Assembly (NCBI RefSeq): GCF_029846115.1
Contig: NZ_JARVZZ010000001.1
Location: forward strand, 3,286,001-3,350,000
Reading direction: 5' to 3'
Origin: Serratia marcescens
GTDB taxonomy: Bacteria; Pseudomonadota; Gammaproteobacteria; Enterobacterales; Enterobacteriaceae
DNA: 64,000 bases
Shown here: positions 1 to 7,377 of the stretch, one piece after another
How positions within the stretch are numbered: the first letter of the stretch is position 1
Layout: each line of letters begins with the position of its first letter
Position numbers and translations under genes: made by a program
Notes under the pieces: generated by a model
Told to the model about the DNA's origin: nothing
What the model saw: only the letters and a program-made list of their open reading frames with translations
Database searches by the model: none

Positions 1-42
1 GTAAAATCCCGTCTGTGAATCCAATAGTTGATGCTTGCTCAT
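1..42 (-). CDS. 5' end of an unidentified gene, cut by the left edge
   Basis: On the minus strand an ATG at 42-40 opens a frame without stops to the window edge, reading MSKHQLLDSQTGFY. An AGGG ribosome-binding site lies about 8 nt upstream, and the gene starts 27 nt after the stop of the acyltransferase gene. It is therefore probably the next gene of the microcin operon. In related class IIb microcin clusters the following genes encode the HlyD-like adaptor and ABC exporter, but 14 residues are too few to say which gene this is. Confidence 0.4.
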   Translation of the reverse strand, partial: MSKHQLLDSQTGFY

Positions 43-69
43 CGGCTCATCCCTGATGTTTATTTTTCT

Positions 70-510
70 TTATTTTTTTACCGTCATCAGTTTGCCCGTT
101 CGGCGGGAACGCCATACAACCGTGCGACGTTCTGCGATTGGGTAAACTGTTTTAAGGTGTTCCAAACATAAATGCGCGCTGCCTGGCTTGCAGCAAAAGT
201 CTAAAATACACAGCGTGCCGCCCTCATCCCATTCTGAGTTATGCAGAAGAAACTGCGGATCGTTAATAAATCGACCCAGCGTCTCATCTCTCAGGTAGGC
301 CCAGGTTATATATCCTAACGGATTATCCAAATGATCGAATAATATTTTGAATTGATTTTGATTAATCGCTTCCTGAGTCCATAGCTGCAACGTTTTTATA
401 TGGTACAAACTGTAATTTTTATTCATCAACATACAGCTAACGGCGAAGCCCAGGCTCTCGTATTGACTGAACTTACTTTTACCCTGCTGGTTTTCTTTGA
501 TAAAACTCAC
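70..510 (-). CDS. mchD: HlyC/MchD-like acyltransferase, microcin maturation
   Basis: A 146-residue protein of the toxin-activating lysine-acyltransferase (HlyC) fold. The central block (LGYITWAYLRDETLGRF, about residues 66-82, then WDEGGTLCILDFCCKPG near 94-110) matches the family layout of a conserved tryptophan stretch followed by a hydrophobic strand with Asp-Phe. In class IIb microcin clusters the members of this family (MchD, MceI) act with MchC/MceJ to join glucosylated enterobactin to the C-terminus of the microcin; that role is inferred here from the neighbours. The start codon is GTG with GAGG 8 nt upstream. It lies 18 nt after the mchC-like gene, in the same transcription unit. Confidence 0.78.
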   Translation of the reverse strand: MSFIKENQQGKSKFSQYESLGFAVSCMLMNKNYSLYHIKTLQLWTQEAINQNQFKILFDHLDNPLGYITWAYLRDETLGRFINDPQFLLHNSEWDEGGTLCILDFCCKPGSAHLCLEHLKTVYPIAERRTVVWRSRRTGKLMTVKK

Positions 511-528
511 GAAATATCCTCAGCGTTA

Positions 529-2055
529 TTATTGTAATACGTTGATCGCCTGACGCTCGAAACGATCCAGATAGATTTGCAACTGTTCGCTGATCTCGCT
601 GAATTCACCGCGCCAGCCGGCAATTTCTTGAAAAATCACTTCACGGCGCATGAACGCGCGGGAGCCCAACCTTCTGGTGACGGTCTGCTTCATCGCCTGT
701 TGTAATCCGGCGGCGGTTTGATCCGCTGATGTTTCCTGAAGGTACTTCGCGTATAACCGCTGGAATGCCAGAGAAAATCTCTCTTCCGCTGTCGTACCCT
801 GTTGTTCGGCGGAAACCCTGACGGGCGAGTCGATGAGCCGATGTAACAGGGCAATCGCCGGATGAGCATTCCCCTGGCCCAGACCTTGTCGACGGCTAAA
901 GATGCCGGGAGCCAAATCGAACATTTTTTGCAAGCGTTCGCCTAAGGCGAACCAGTCGGCGGTGAGAGGCAGGCGTTGTAAAAATGCAGAGTCAAAACCC
1001 GCCATACCGAGATTATCCAGCAGGCAGGCTCGCGTGTAGGCCATATTAAAGGCCGCGCCGATGCCTTGGTGCGCTGCCGCGAGAAATGCCGGGCCAAATT
1101 GATGCTTGGCTAAATAAAAAGCGAGATCTTGCACGCCTCTCAGCAACAAAGGGGCGTCTTCGTTGAGTTTGTTGTGCTGAATGTAGCTGCGGCCGGGATC
1201 GCGACGTTCTGCGGGAAAAACACTGCGAACACCATGAAAGTCCAGCAGCCTGCCGGCCATATCGCAATTGGAGGGTGAGGTCATCATCACCAAATGGCGG
1301 GTACGGCAGTAAGCTATCTGCGTCGCAAGGCGCCGTGCAAGCTCGCAGAGCCCGTAGAAGGCTCGTTCTTCCTGCGGCAACGCCAACCAGCGCGCAGCGT
1401 CAAACTCAGAGGGACGAGGCAGAAAGGTTGGTGCGGCGACAATGAGCTTTTTGGTCCGCTCAATATCCGAAGGCTGCCTTTGCATCGCATCATGAGGATG
1501 ATAGTAGGGCGCGCGGCAAAAATGTGCAGGGCGCACGACGGGTTCGCGCACCAGCAACGCCTTGCGGTTATGGACGCCTCCCGCCGATGCAGGAGAGAGG
1601 GTGGCGATGGGGTTGTCGGTCAGCAAGATCGCCTTATTGGGCACGGCACCGTAAGGCAGCAGTTTGGCCATGACGTTTCCCCATAATGCCTCCAATACTG
1701 CGCCGGTCATTGTCAACTCGCCATCGACATGCTTCGCCCCTTGACCGACTAACGCATTGGCTCCGATGCCTTTAACCTGCCATCGCCCATCAAAGCCACA
1801 GCGTGCGCCGCCGCCGTTGCGCGAAATAGCCCCGCCGCCATAACGTTCGGCGAAAAAGACTTTTTCATCGTTTAAGAGCGGCGTGCCGTCATCAAAAATA
1901 GCATGACGATTATTTTCTTCGATGAGATAGCTGGTCTCATTTTTCAGTTCGCTCTGCTCTGCAGGGTTTAATCCGTTGTGCCAGAGTAATTGAGAACCTG
2001 TCTTTTTTGCGACGAAAGGAATCAAGCTTTCGTGAAGCATGGCGAGGTTTTTCAT
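529..2055 (-). CDS. mchC: MchC/MceJ-like microcin modification protein
   Basis: A 508-residue soluble protein without signal peptide or membrane segment. Size, order and partnership with an HlyC-like acyltransferase fit MchC (microcins H47/M) and MceJ (E492), which are needed to attach the catecholate siderophore to the microcin C-terminus. I recognise no catalytic motif; the identification rests on overall resemblance and on the neighbours. A glycine-rich stretch near residues 70-85 (RYGGGAISRNGGGARCGF) is notable. The start is ATG with a weak, A-rich upstream region and no clear Shine-Dalgarno sequence, which suggests lower expression than the microcin gene 80 nt upstream. Confidence 0.72.
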   Translation of the reverse strand: MKNLAMLHESLIPFVAKKTGSQLLWHNGLNPAEQSELKNETSYLIEENNRHAIFDDGTPLLNDEKVFFAERYGGGAISRNGGGARCGFDGRWQVKGIGANALVGQGAKHVDGELTMTGAVLEALWGNVMAKLLPYGAVPNKAILLTDNPIATLSPASAGGVHNRKALLVREPVVRPAHFCRAPYYHPHDAMQRQPSDIERTKKLIVAAPTFLPRPSEFDAARWLALPQEERAFYGLCELARRLATQIAYCRTRHLVMMTSPSNCDMAGRLLDFHGVRSVFPAERRDPGRSYIQHNKLNEDAPLLLRGVQDLAFYLAKHQFGPAFLAAAHQGIGAAFNMAYTRACLLDNLGMAGFDSAFLQRLPLTADWFALGERLQKMFDLAPGIFSRRQGLGQGNAHPAIALLHRLIDSPVRVSAEQQGTTAEERFSLAFQRLYAKYLQETSADQTAAGLQQAMKQTVTRRLGSRAFMRREVIFQEIAGWRGEFSEISEQLQIYLDRFERQAINVLQ

Positions 2056-2098
2056 TTTTTAAATCGTTATTTTTATGGGTGCAGGGCAAGTTAAATAC

Positions 2099-2129
2099 CG
2101 GCCTTATTATACAAGGGGTAATAAGGCCG
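2099..2129 (-). terminator. Hairpin after the microcin gene, possible partial terminator
   Basis: An 11-bp perfect stem (2099-2109 with 2119-2129, 9-nt loop) begins 6 nt after the microcin stop codon. On the minus strand it is followed only by a weak T-containing tail, so it could attenuate or protect mRNA instead of ending it. In plus orientation it is followed by six Ts. Its position would let the microcin be made in excess over the modification enzymes. Confidence 0.5.
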
Positions 2130-2135
2130 CGTTTT

Positions 2136-2423
2136 TTAATTTGAAGAATCCGGTGTTGAAAGTGACGACGACGGTGAAGGGCGACCACCGCCACTGCCAT
2201 TCCATGTTGGGCCCATGGGAACCTGTGGAATAGCAACGTTAACCGGCATGTGCGGTGCGGCCTGAATAGCGATTTCCGTGCCCACGCCCACGGCTAATGA
2301 TACGGGGGTGGGCAATTTCGCTATTGTGCTCAGGCTGCCGACAATAAGCGAAGTCGGATTATAAGAATCATTGCCGTCAGATCCGTTAATACATGACAAC
2401 TCAACTTCCGTTAAGGCTCTCAT
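2136..2423 (-). CDS. Class IIb (siderophore) microcin precursor
   Basis: A 95-residue precursor with the hallmarks of class IIb microcins. The leader MRALTEVELSCINGS matches the double-glycine-type leader (MR-L-E-L-I-G-G/A/S), so ABC-exporter cleavage is expected after Gly14-Ser15, leaving an 80-residue peptide that starts DGNDS. The front (INGSDGNDS, then LIVGSL) resembles microcin M. The rear (PVNVAIPQVPMGPTWNGSG) closely resembles microcin E492, followed by the expected Ser/Gly/Pro tail (SPSSSLSTPDSSN). The last residue is Asn, not the Ser that carries glucosyl-enterobactin in E492. Its ATG overlaps the stop of the immunity gene (ATGA), so the two are translationally coupled. By analogy, the target would be enterobacteria with catecholate-siderophore receptors. 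Confidence 0.88.
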   Translation of the reverse strand: MRALTEVELSCINGSDGNDSYNPTSLIVGSLSTIAKLPTPVSLAVGVGTEIAIQAAPHMPVNVAIPQVPMGPTWNGSGGGRPSPSSSLSTPDSSN

Positions 2424-2710
2424 TTAAGCTCCTTCTTGCGAGAGGTAATGGATAACACAAGCGAAAAAATAACCGCCATCGGCAAACCATACATTGCCGT
2501 GATTTTAAGGGCCGCCGTATCCAAAAGGATCGCCTGGCGCTGCAGGCAATAGTCTAAAAATACGGCAAGGGGGAATATCAAGAACAGCATGACGATATGG
2601 TACGTGCGCAAGCCTTTTTTCTTCGCGTTTTTATAAATCGCACTGATAATGAGGATGAAAATGACAATAAGAACTATTTCCGTTATAAGCTGCAATTTGA
2701 TTAGCTCCAT
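2420..2710 (-). CDS. Microcin immunity protein, small membrane protein
   Basis: A 96-residue hydrophobic protein with three predicted membrane helices (about residues 6-27, 38-56 and 70-88) separated by short basic loops (YKNAKKKGLR; SRKKELK). Size and topology match MceB, the three-helix immunity protein of microcin E492, and it lies directly before and overlaps the microcin gene, as immunity genes do in this class. Sequence-level resemblance to MceB is low, as is usual for such proteins. It is the first gene of the operon, with a promoter about 20 nt upstream of the start codon. The Shine-Dalgarno sequence is poor. Confidence 0.8.
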   Translation of the reverse strand: MELIKLQLITEIVLIVIFILIISAIYKNAKKKGLRTYHIVMLFLIFPLAVFLDYCLQRQAILLDTAALKITAMYGLPMAVIFSLVLSITSRKKELK

Positions 2711-2727
2711 TAATCAAAATTTACATC

Positions 2728-2756
2728 AAGTTACATTGGGTAACCGGATAAGTCAA
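2728..2756 (-). promoter_or_regulatory. Candidate sigma70 promoter of the microcin operon
   Basis: On the minus strand TTGACT (2756-2751) and TAACTT (2733-2728) are separated by exactly 17 nt, just upstream of the immunity gene. The -35 box is near consensus; the -10 box is weaker, which suits an activated or iron-regulated promoter. Confidence 0.5.
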
Positions 2757-2803
2757 CAGGGTATTTTATGATTCTTCTTTATTTATCATGGTATTGAATT
2801 AAT

Positions 2804-2820
2804 TAATCATAAAATGATTA
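2804..2820. promoter_or_regulatory. Palindrome TAATCAT-AAA-ATGATTA upstream of the microcin promoter
   Basis: A perfect 7-bp inverted repeat with a 3-bp spacer in an AT-rich stretch, about 50 bp upstream of the -35 box. Siderophore microcins are usually iron-regulated, but this is not a good match to the Fur consensus. It could bind another regulator or bend DNA. The rest of the 2,711-3,011 gap shows no gene. Confidence 0.3.
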
Positions 2821-3011
2821 CATTTGGTGACTATGTGCTGGAAATAAAAAAATAAAGATGTCACCGACGTTTCTGGCTGCGGCCGGCGAGGCGGCTAACT
2901 TCTAATCACTTGTTTTTGCTCAAACTGCCAACTGCACCTAAGCTAGGAGGTGATTCAGAGGGAGCGATTCCCCGAGACCTTATTCCGTGAACATGGAGGA
3001 GTTTCGATTTG

Positions 3012-5213
3012 ATGCGTTTATCCACATTGGTGCTGGCGATCGGCATGGCGCTGGGCTCGCAGGCACAGGCAGCAGAAACCCAACCTCACGCCGACCATAG
3101 CGCGCTGCCCAGCGGCCAGGCGAAGGAGGCTACCGTGACCGGTGAAGCCAATCAGCACGACAAGCAAAAGACTCAAAATCCGTTCTTCTATCAAAGCCGT
3201 CTGCCGTTCCAGGCGCCGCCGTTCAACCTGATCAAGGAAAGCGACTACGCGCCGGCGATCGAAGCGGGCATCAAGCAAAAGCGGGAAGAGGTGGAGAAGA
3301 TCGCCAACAACCCGGCCAAGCCCAACTTCAAAAATACCTTGGTGGCGCTGGAGCAGGCCGGTTCGCTGCTGACGCGGGTGATGAACGTGTTCGGCGCCAT
3401 GACCTCGGCCAACACCAGCGATGCGCTGCAGAAGCTGGATGAAGAAACCTCGCCGACGCTGGCGGCATTGAACGACGACATCATGCTCAACGGCAAGCTG
3501 TTCGCGCGCATCAAGGCCATCTATCAGGATCGCGATGCGCTGAAGCTGGATCCGGAATCGCGCCGGCTGGTGGAAGTGACCTACAAGAACTTCGAGCTGG
3601 CGGGTGCCAACCTGTCGGACGCCGACAAGGCCAAGCTGAAGGCGCTGAACCAGGAAGCGGCGACGCTGAGCACCCAGTTCACCAACAAACTGCTGGCGGC
3701 GAGCAAAAACGGCGCGCTGGCGATAACCGACCCGGCGAAGCTGGACGGCCTGTCGGAAGGTGAGCTGGCTGCGGCGGCCCAGGCGGCCGCCGAACGCAAG
3801 CTGGAGAAACAGTGGCTGCTGGTGCTGCAAAACACCACGCAACAGCCGTTGCTGCAGAGCCTGAAAGATCGCGACACCCGCCAAGCGCTGTTCGACGCCT
3901 CCTGGACGCGTGCGGAGAAGGGCGACGGCAACGATACCCGCCAAACCATCTCCCGTCTGGCCAAGGTGCGCGCCGAGCAGGCCAAGCTGCTGGGCTACCC
4001 GAACTACGCCGCCTGGAAACTGCAAAACCAGATGGCCAAGACGCCGGATGCCGCGCTGAGCTTTATGCGCAATATCGTGCCGGCGGCCACCGCGCGCGCC
4101 GAGCGTGAAGCCAAAGACATTCAGGCGGTGATCGACCAGCAGAAAGGCGACTTCAAGGTGCAGGCCTGGGACTGGCAGTTCTACGCCGAACAGGTGCGCA
4201 AGGCCAAGTACGATCTGGACGAGTCGCAGATCAAGCCTTACTTCGAGCTGAACAACGTGCTGAACAACGGCGTGTTCTACGCCGCCAACCTGCTGTACGG
4301 CATCAGCTTCAAAGAGCGCAAGGACATCCCGGTCTACCAGGCGGACGTCAAGGTGTATGAAGTGTTCGACAAGGACGGCAAATCGCTGGCGCTGTTCTAC
4401 ACCGACTACTTCAAGCGCGACAACAAGGGCGGCGGCGCCTGGATGAGCAACTTCGTCGATCAGTCGAAGCTCAACGGCACCAAGCCGGTGATTTACAACG
4501 TCGCCAACTTCACCAAACCGGCGCCGGGCCAGCCGGCGCTGCTGTCGTATGACGACGTAATCACCCTGTTCCACGAGTTCGGCCATGCGCTGCACGGCAT
4601 GTTCGCCGATCAGGAATACCCGAGCCTGTCGGGCACCAACACCGCGCGCGACTTCGTCGAGTTCCCGTCGCAGTTCAACGAGCACTGGGTCAGCGATCCG
4701 AAAGTGTTCAGCCACTTCGCCAAGCACTACCAGACCGGTGAGGCGATGCCGCAGGAACTGGTCGACAAGATCAAGAAGGCCGACAAGTTCAACAAGGGCT
4801 ACAGCATGACCGAGCTGTTGTCCGCCGCGCTGCTGGACATGCACTGGCACATGCTGACCGCCGATCAGCCGCAGCAGGACGTGGACAAGTTCGAGGCTGA
4901 GTCGCTGCAAAAAGACAAGGTCGATCTCAGCTACGTGCCGCCGCGCTACCGTTCCAGCTATTTCCAGCACATCTGGGGTAACGGCTACGCCGCGGGCTAC
5001 TACGCCTATCTGTGGACGGAAATGCTGGCGGACGACGCCTTCCAGTGGTTCACCGAACACGGTGGCCTGACCGCCGAAAACGGCCAGCGCTTCCGCGACA
5101 TGATCCTGTCGCGCGGCAACAGTCAGGATCTGGAGAAGCTGTACATCGACTGGCGCGGCAAAGCGCCGAGCATCGAGCCGATGCTGATCAACCGCGGGCT
5201 GAAGGACGAGTAA
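3012..5213 (+). CDS. dcp: Dcp-like M3 peptidase, periplasmic dipeptidyl carboxypeptidase
   Basis: A zinc metallopeptidase of family M3 that removes C-terminal dipeptides. The active site HEFGH is at residues 521-525, with the third zinc ligand Glu550 in FVEFPSQ. At 733 residues it is longer than E. coli Dcp (about 680) because of an N-terminal signal peptide (MRLSTLVLAIGMALGSQAQA) and a charged linker, so it should be exported to the periplasm. The ATG at 3012 is preferred over the adjacent TTG at 3009 because GGAGGAG lies 10 nt before it. It stands alone, facing the nic genes across a bidirectional terminator. Confidence 0.9.
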   Translation: MRLSTLVLAIGMALGSQAQAAETQPHADHSALPSGQAKEATVTGEANQHDKQKTQNPFFYQSRLPFQAPPFNLIKESDYAPAIEAGIKQKREEVEKIANNPAKPNFKNTLVALEQAGSLLTRVMNVFGAMTSANTSDALQKLDEETSPTLAALNDDIMLNGKLFARIKAIYQDRDALKLDPESRRLVEVTYKNFELAGANLSDADKAKLKALNQEAATLSTQFTNKLLAASKNGALAITDPAKLDGLSEGELAAAAQAAAERKLEKQWLLVLQNTTQQPLLQSLKDRDTRQALFDASWTRAEKGDGNDTRQTISRLAKVRAEQAKLLGYPNYAAWKLQNQMAKTPDAALSFMRNIVPAATARAEREAKDIQAVIDQQKGDFKVQAWDWQFYAEQVRKAKYDLDESQIKPYFELNNVLNNGVFYAANLLYGISFKERKDIPVYQADVKVYEVFDKDGKSLALFYTDYFKRDNKGGGAWMSNFVDQSKLNGTKPVIYNVANFTKPAPGQPALLSYDDVITLFHEFGHALHGMFADQEYPSLSGTNTARDFVEFPSQFNEHWVSDPKVFSHFAKHYQTGEAMPQELVDKIKKADKFNKGYSMTELLSAALLDMHWHMLTADQPQQDVDKFEAESLQKDKVDLSYVPPRYRSSYFQHIWGNGYAAGYYAYLWTEMLADDAFQWFTEHGGLTAENGQRFRDMILSRGNSQDLEKLYIDWRGKAPSIEPMLINRGLKDE

Positions 5214-5240
5214 GTTCGGCCATTCCCGGTAAGTAAACAA

Positions 5241-5261
5241 AAGGGCGCGTTATGCGCCCTT
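5241..5261. terminator. Bidirectional terminator between dcp and nicT
   Basis: An 8-bp perfect stem AAGGGCGC/GCGCCCTT (5241-5248, 5254-5261) with loop GTTAT lies between the converging genes. T-rich flanks occur on both sides (CTTTTT on the plus strand, TTTTGTTT on the minus strand). Confidence 0.75.
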
Positions 5262-5285
5262 GGTCTTTTTCGGCTTGGCCGACAT

Positions 5286-6596
5286 TCAGCGGTTCACCAC
5301 CTTGGCCGGCAGGGCCACCACCAGCAGCGAGCTGAGCAGCAGGCAGCCGGCGAAGGCCCAGAGCGCGCCGCCGCTCTTGCCGGTCAGATCCAGCGCCAGC
5401 CCCATCAGCGAATTGCTCACCAGCCCGGCGATGTTGGCCAGCGAACAGGCCAGCGCGAAGCCGGTCGCCGCCGCCGTGCCACGCAGGAAGGTAGCCGGCA
5501 GGCTGAAGAACACCGGCACCGCGCCGATGATCGCCGCCTGGGCGATGGAGAACAGCAGCACCGTGGCCAGCGCATTGTGGGTGAAGAAGGTGCTGCCGGC
5601 CATCGCCAGCGCACCGACGATAAACGGCACGATGATATGCCAGCGCCGTTCGCGCAGCCGGTCGGAACTGCTGCCTATCAGCAGCATGCCGAGCAGGGCG
5701 GCGACGCTGGGGATCGCCGTCAGGTAGCCGATGGTGGTGATATCGGTGACGCCGGCGGTTTTGATGAAGGTCGGCATCCAAAAGCCCATGGCGTAGGCGC
5801 TGAGCAGAATGGCGAAGTCAATGCCGCCGAGCATCCACACTTTCAGATTGAAGAAGCCGTCGCGGAAGCTGTGCTTGCCGTGATCGGCCTCGGCGTCGTC
5901 GCGCGCCAAATCGTCGGCGATGCGTTGTTTCTCCTCGGGCGTCAGCCACTTGGCCTGCTGGTAGGTATTAGGCAACAGCCAGAAGGTCAGCACGCCCAAC
6001 AGCACGCTGGGAATGCCCTCCAGCAAAAACAGCCACTGCCAGCCGTGCAGCCCGTGGCGCATGTCGAAATGGCCCATGATCCAGCCGGAGAGCGGCCCGC
6101 CGATCACGCTGGACAGCGGCAGGCCGATCATGAACAGCGCGATGATGCGGCCGCGGCGATAGGTCGGGAACCACAGCGTCAGGTAAAAGAGCACGCCGGG
6201 CAGAAAACCGGCCTCCGCCACGCCGAGCAGAAAGCGGATGACGTAGAACTGGGTCGACGTGGTGACGAACATGGTGGCGGTGGACAGCAGCCCCCAGGTG
6301 ATCATGATGCGGGCGATCCACATCTTGGCGCCGACGCGCTGCAGGATCAGGTTGCTCGGCACCTCGAACAGAATATAGCCGACGAAGAACAGCCCGGCGC
6401 CCAGGCCGAAGGCCGCTTCGCTCAGCTGCAGCGCGTCGGCCATTTGCAGCTTGGCCAGCCCGACGTTGATGCGATCGAGGTAGGCCGCCAGGTAACACAG
6501 GCAAAGAAACGGGATCAGTTTCCAGGTGATTTTGCGGTACAGCAGCAGCGATTCTGCGTTCGCTTTCCCCGCCAGCGGGGTGTCGACAATGGCCAT
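5286..6596 (-). CDS. nicT: MFS transporter, probable nicotinate uptake
   Basis: A 436-residue major facilitator with 12 predicted helices, of the anion:cation symporter (phthalate permease-like) group. The loop between helices 2 and 3 holds the family signature region (VPSNLILQRVGAKMWIARIM), and a long central loop separates the two six-helix halves. It is the last gene of the minus-strand nic cluster, matching NicT of Pseudomonas putida by context, so nicotinate or 6-hydroxynicotinate is the likely substrate. The ATG has GGAG 8 nt upstream. A 142-nt gap with several GC-rich hairpins separates it from nicF. Confidence 0.75.
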   Translation of the reverse strand: MAIVDTPLAGKANAESLLLYRKITWKLIPFLCLCYLAAYLDRINVGLAKLQMADALQLSEAAFGLGAGLFFVGYILFEVPSNLILQRVGAKMWIARIMITWGLLSTATMFVTTSTQFYVIRFLLGVAEAGFLPGVLFYLTLWFPTYRRGRIIALFMIGLPLSSVIGGPLSGWIMGHFDMRHGLHGWQWLFLLEGIPSVLLGVLTFWLLPNTYQQAKWLTPEEKQRIADDLARDDAEADHGKHSFRDGFFNLKVWMLGGIDFAILLSAYAMGFWMPTFIKTAGVTDITTIGYLTAIPSVAALLGMLLIGSSSDRLRERRWHIIVPFIVGALAMAGSTFFTHNALATVLLFSIAQAAIIGAVPVFFSLPATFLRGTAAATGFALACSLANIAGLVSNSLMGLALDLTGKSGGALWAFAGCLLLSSLLVVALPAKVVNR

Positions 6597-6628
6597 GATG
6601 TTGTCTCCAGGTGGTGCGTGTTGGCCTC

Positions 6629-6706
6629 CGCAGGAGGCGCCTGTTGTGTTTGCGTTGCATGGGCGCCGCCCTGTTTCGGGCGGTCGCGTGAGGCGCTGTC
6701 TGCGCC
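6629..6706 (-). other. Cluster of GC-rich hairpins between nicF and nicT
   Basis: Three short inverted repeats lie side by side: GCCTCC-GCA-GGAGGC near 6629, CCGCCC/GGGCGG at 6666-6671 and 6678-6683, and GGCGC/GCGCC near 6692-6706. None has a T-run. They may stabilise or process the nicCDEF-T message and so set transporter level; this is inference. Confidence 0.35.
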
Positions 6707-6738
6707 TTCGTTATTGTCGTTGCAGGTGAATCGTTGAC

Positions 6739-7368
6739 TCATAACCGGTTCAGGTAGTCGAGCGCCTCCCGTTTGTGCACCACGTCGCCGTATTTGCTGT
6801 CGATGTCGAACAGGTTGGCTTCGTGCGGGCCGGGGTGACGATCGCCGACGCACTCGCGCACCACCATGGCGCGAAAGCCGTGTTGCACCGCGTCCACCGC
6901 GCTGGCACGGATACAGCCGCTGGTGGAGCAGCCGATCATCAGCAGCGTGTCGATCCCTTGCGCCACCAGCAGCGGCGCCAGCGCGGTGCCGAAGAAGGCG
7001 CTGGCGTATTGCTTGCTCAGCACCACCTCATCGGCCAGCGGCGCCACCGGCGGGCAGAACGCCGCCAGCGGGTTGCCCGCCACCATGTCCTTCATTACCG
7101 GCGCTTTCTTGACCCACAGGCCGCCATCGGCAAAATGCCCTGCATGATAGCGGATGTGGGTATGGATCACCGGAATTCCCGTGCGGCGCGCACAGGCCAG
7201 CAGTTCGCGGCTTTCCTCGACCGCGCTCACCACGCCCGGCGCGAACAGCGGTGCGCCTTCGGTGGTGTAGGCCTGCATAAAGTCGATCGCCAGCAGCGCC
7301 GGGCACCGGCCGAAGCCGAGGCGCTGGCCCCAGACGCCGCGATAGTTGTCGCTGAGGGTGTCGTTCAT
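6739..7368 (-). CDS. nicF: Maleamate amidohydrolase
   Basis: A 209-residue cysteine hydrolase of the isochorismatase-like superfamily. The catalytic triad is visible as Asp29 (LLAIDF), Lys119 (SKQYASAFF) and nucleophile Cys152 (STSGCIRASA). NicF converts maleamate to maleate and ammonia in the nicotinate pathway. Length and position beside the maleate isomerase gene fit NicF well. It starts 9 nt after the nicE stop, within the nicC-D-E-F-T operon. Confidence 0.88.
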   Translation of the reverse strand: MNDTLSDNYRGVWGQRLGFGRCPALLAIDFMQAYTTEGAPLFAPGVVSAVEESRELLACARRTGIPVIHTHIRYHAGHFADGGLWVKKAPVMKDMVAGNPLAAFCPPVAPLADEVVLSKQYASAFFGTALAPLLVAQGIDTLLMIGCSTSGCIRASAVDAVQHGFRAMVVRECVGDRHPGPHEANLFDIDSKYGDVVHKREALDYLNRL

Positions 7369-7377
7369 TCTGCCTCC

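Noticed and set aside
2106..2111. A perfect TATAAT on the minus strand inside the hairpin after the microcin gene
   Set aside because: No acceptable -35 box lies 16-18 nt upstream and it is part of the stem-loop; kept only as a remark.
2804..2820. Palindrome upstream of the microcin operon as a Fur box
   Set aside because: Its TAATCAT/ATGATTA arms with a 3-bp spacer do not fit the Fur consensus; listed only as an unassigned palindrome.
3018..5240. A 740-codon open frame antisense to the dcp gene
   Set aside because: GC-rich third positions of dcp create it; the product is low-complexity Arg/Val/Gln-rich with no domain, while the plus strand has a full M3 peptidase.
6629..6706. Hairpins between nicF and nicT read as a terminator
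   Set aside because: None is followed by Ts, and no clear new promoter for nicT is present, so full termination is unlikely.
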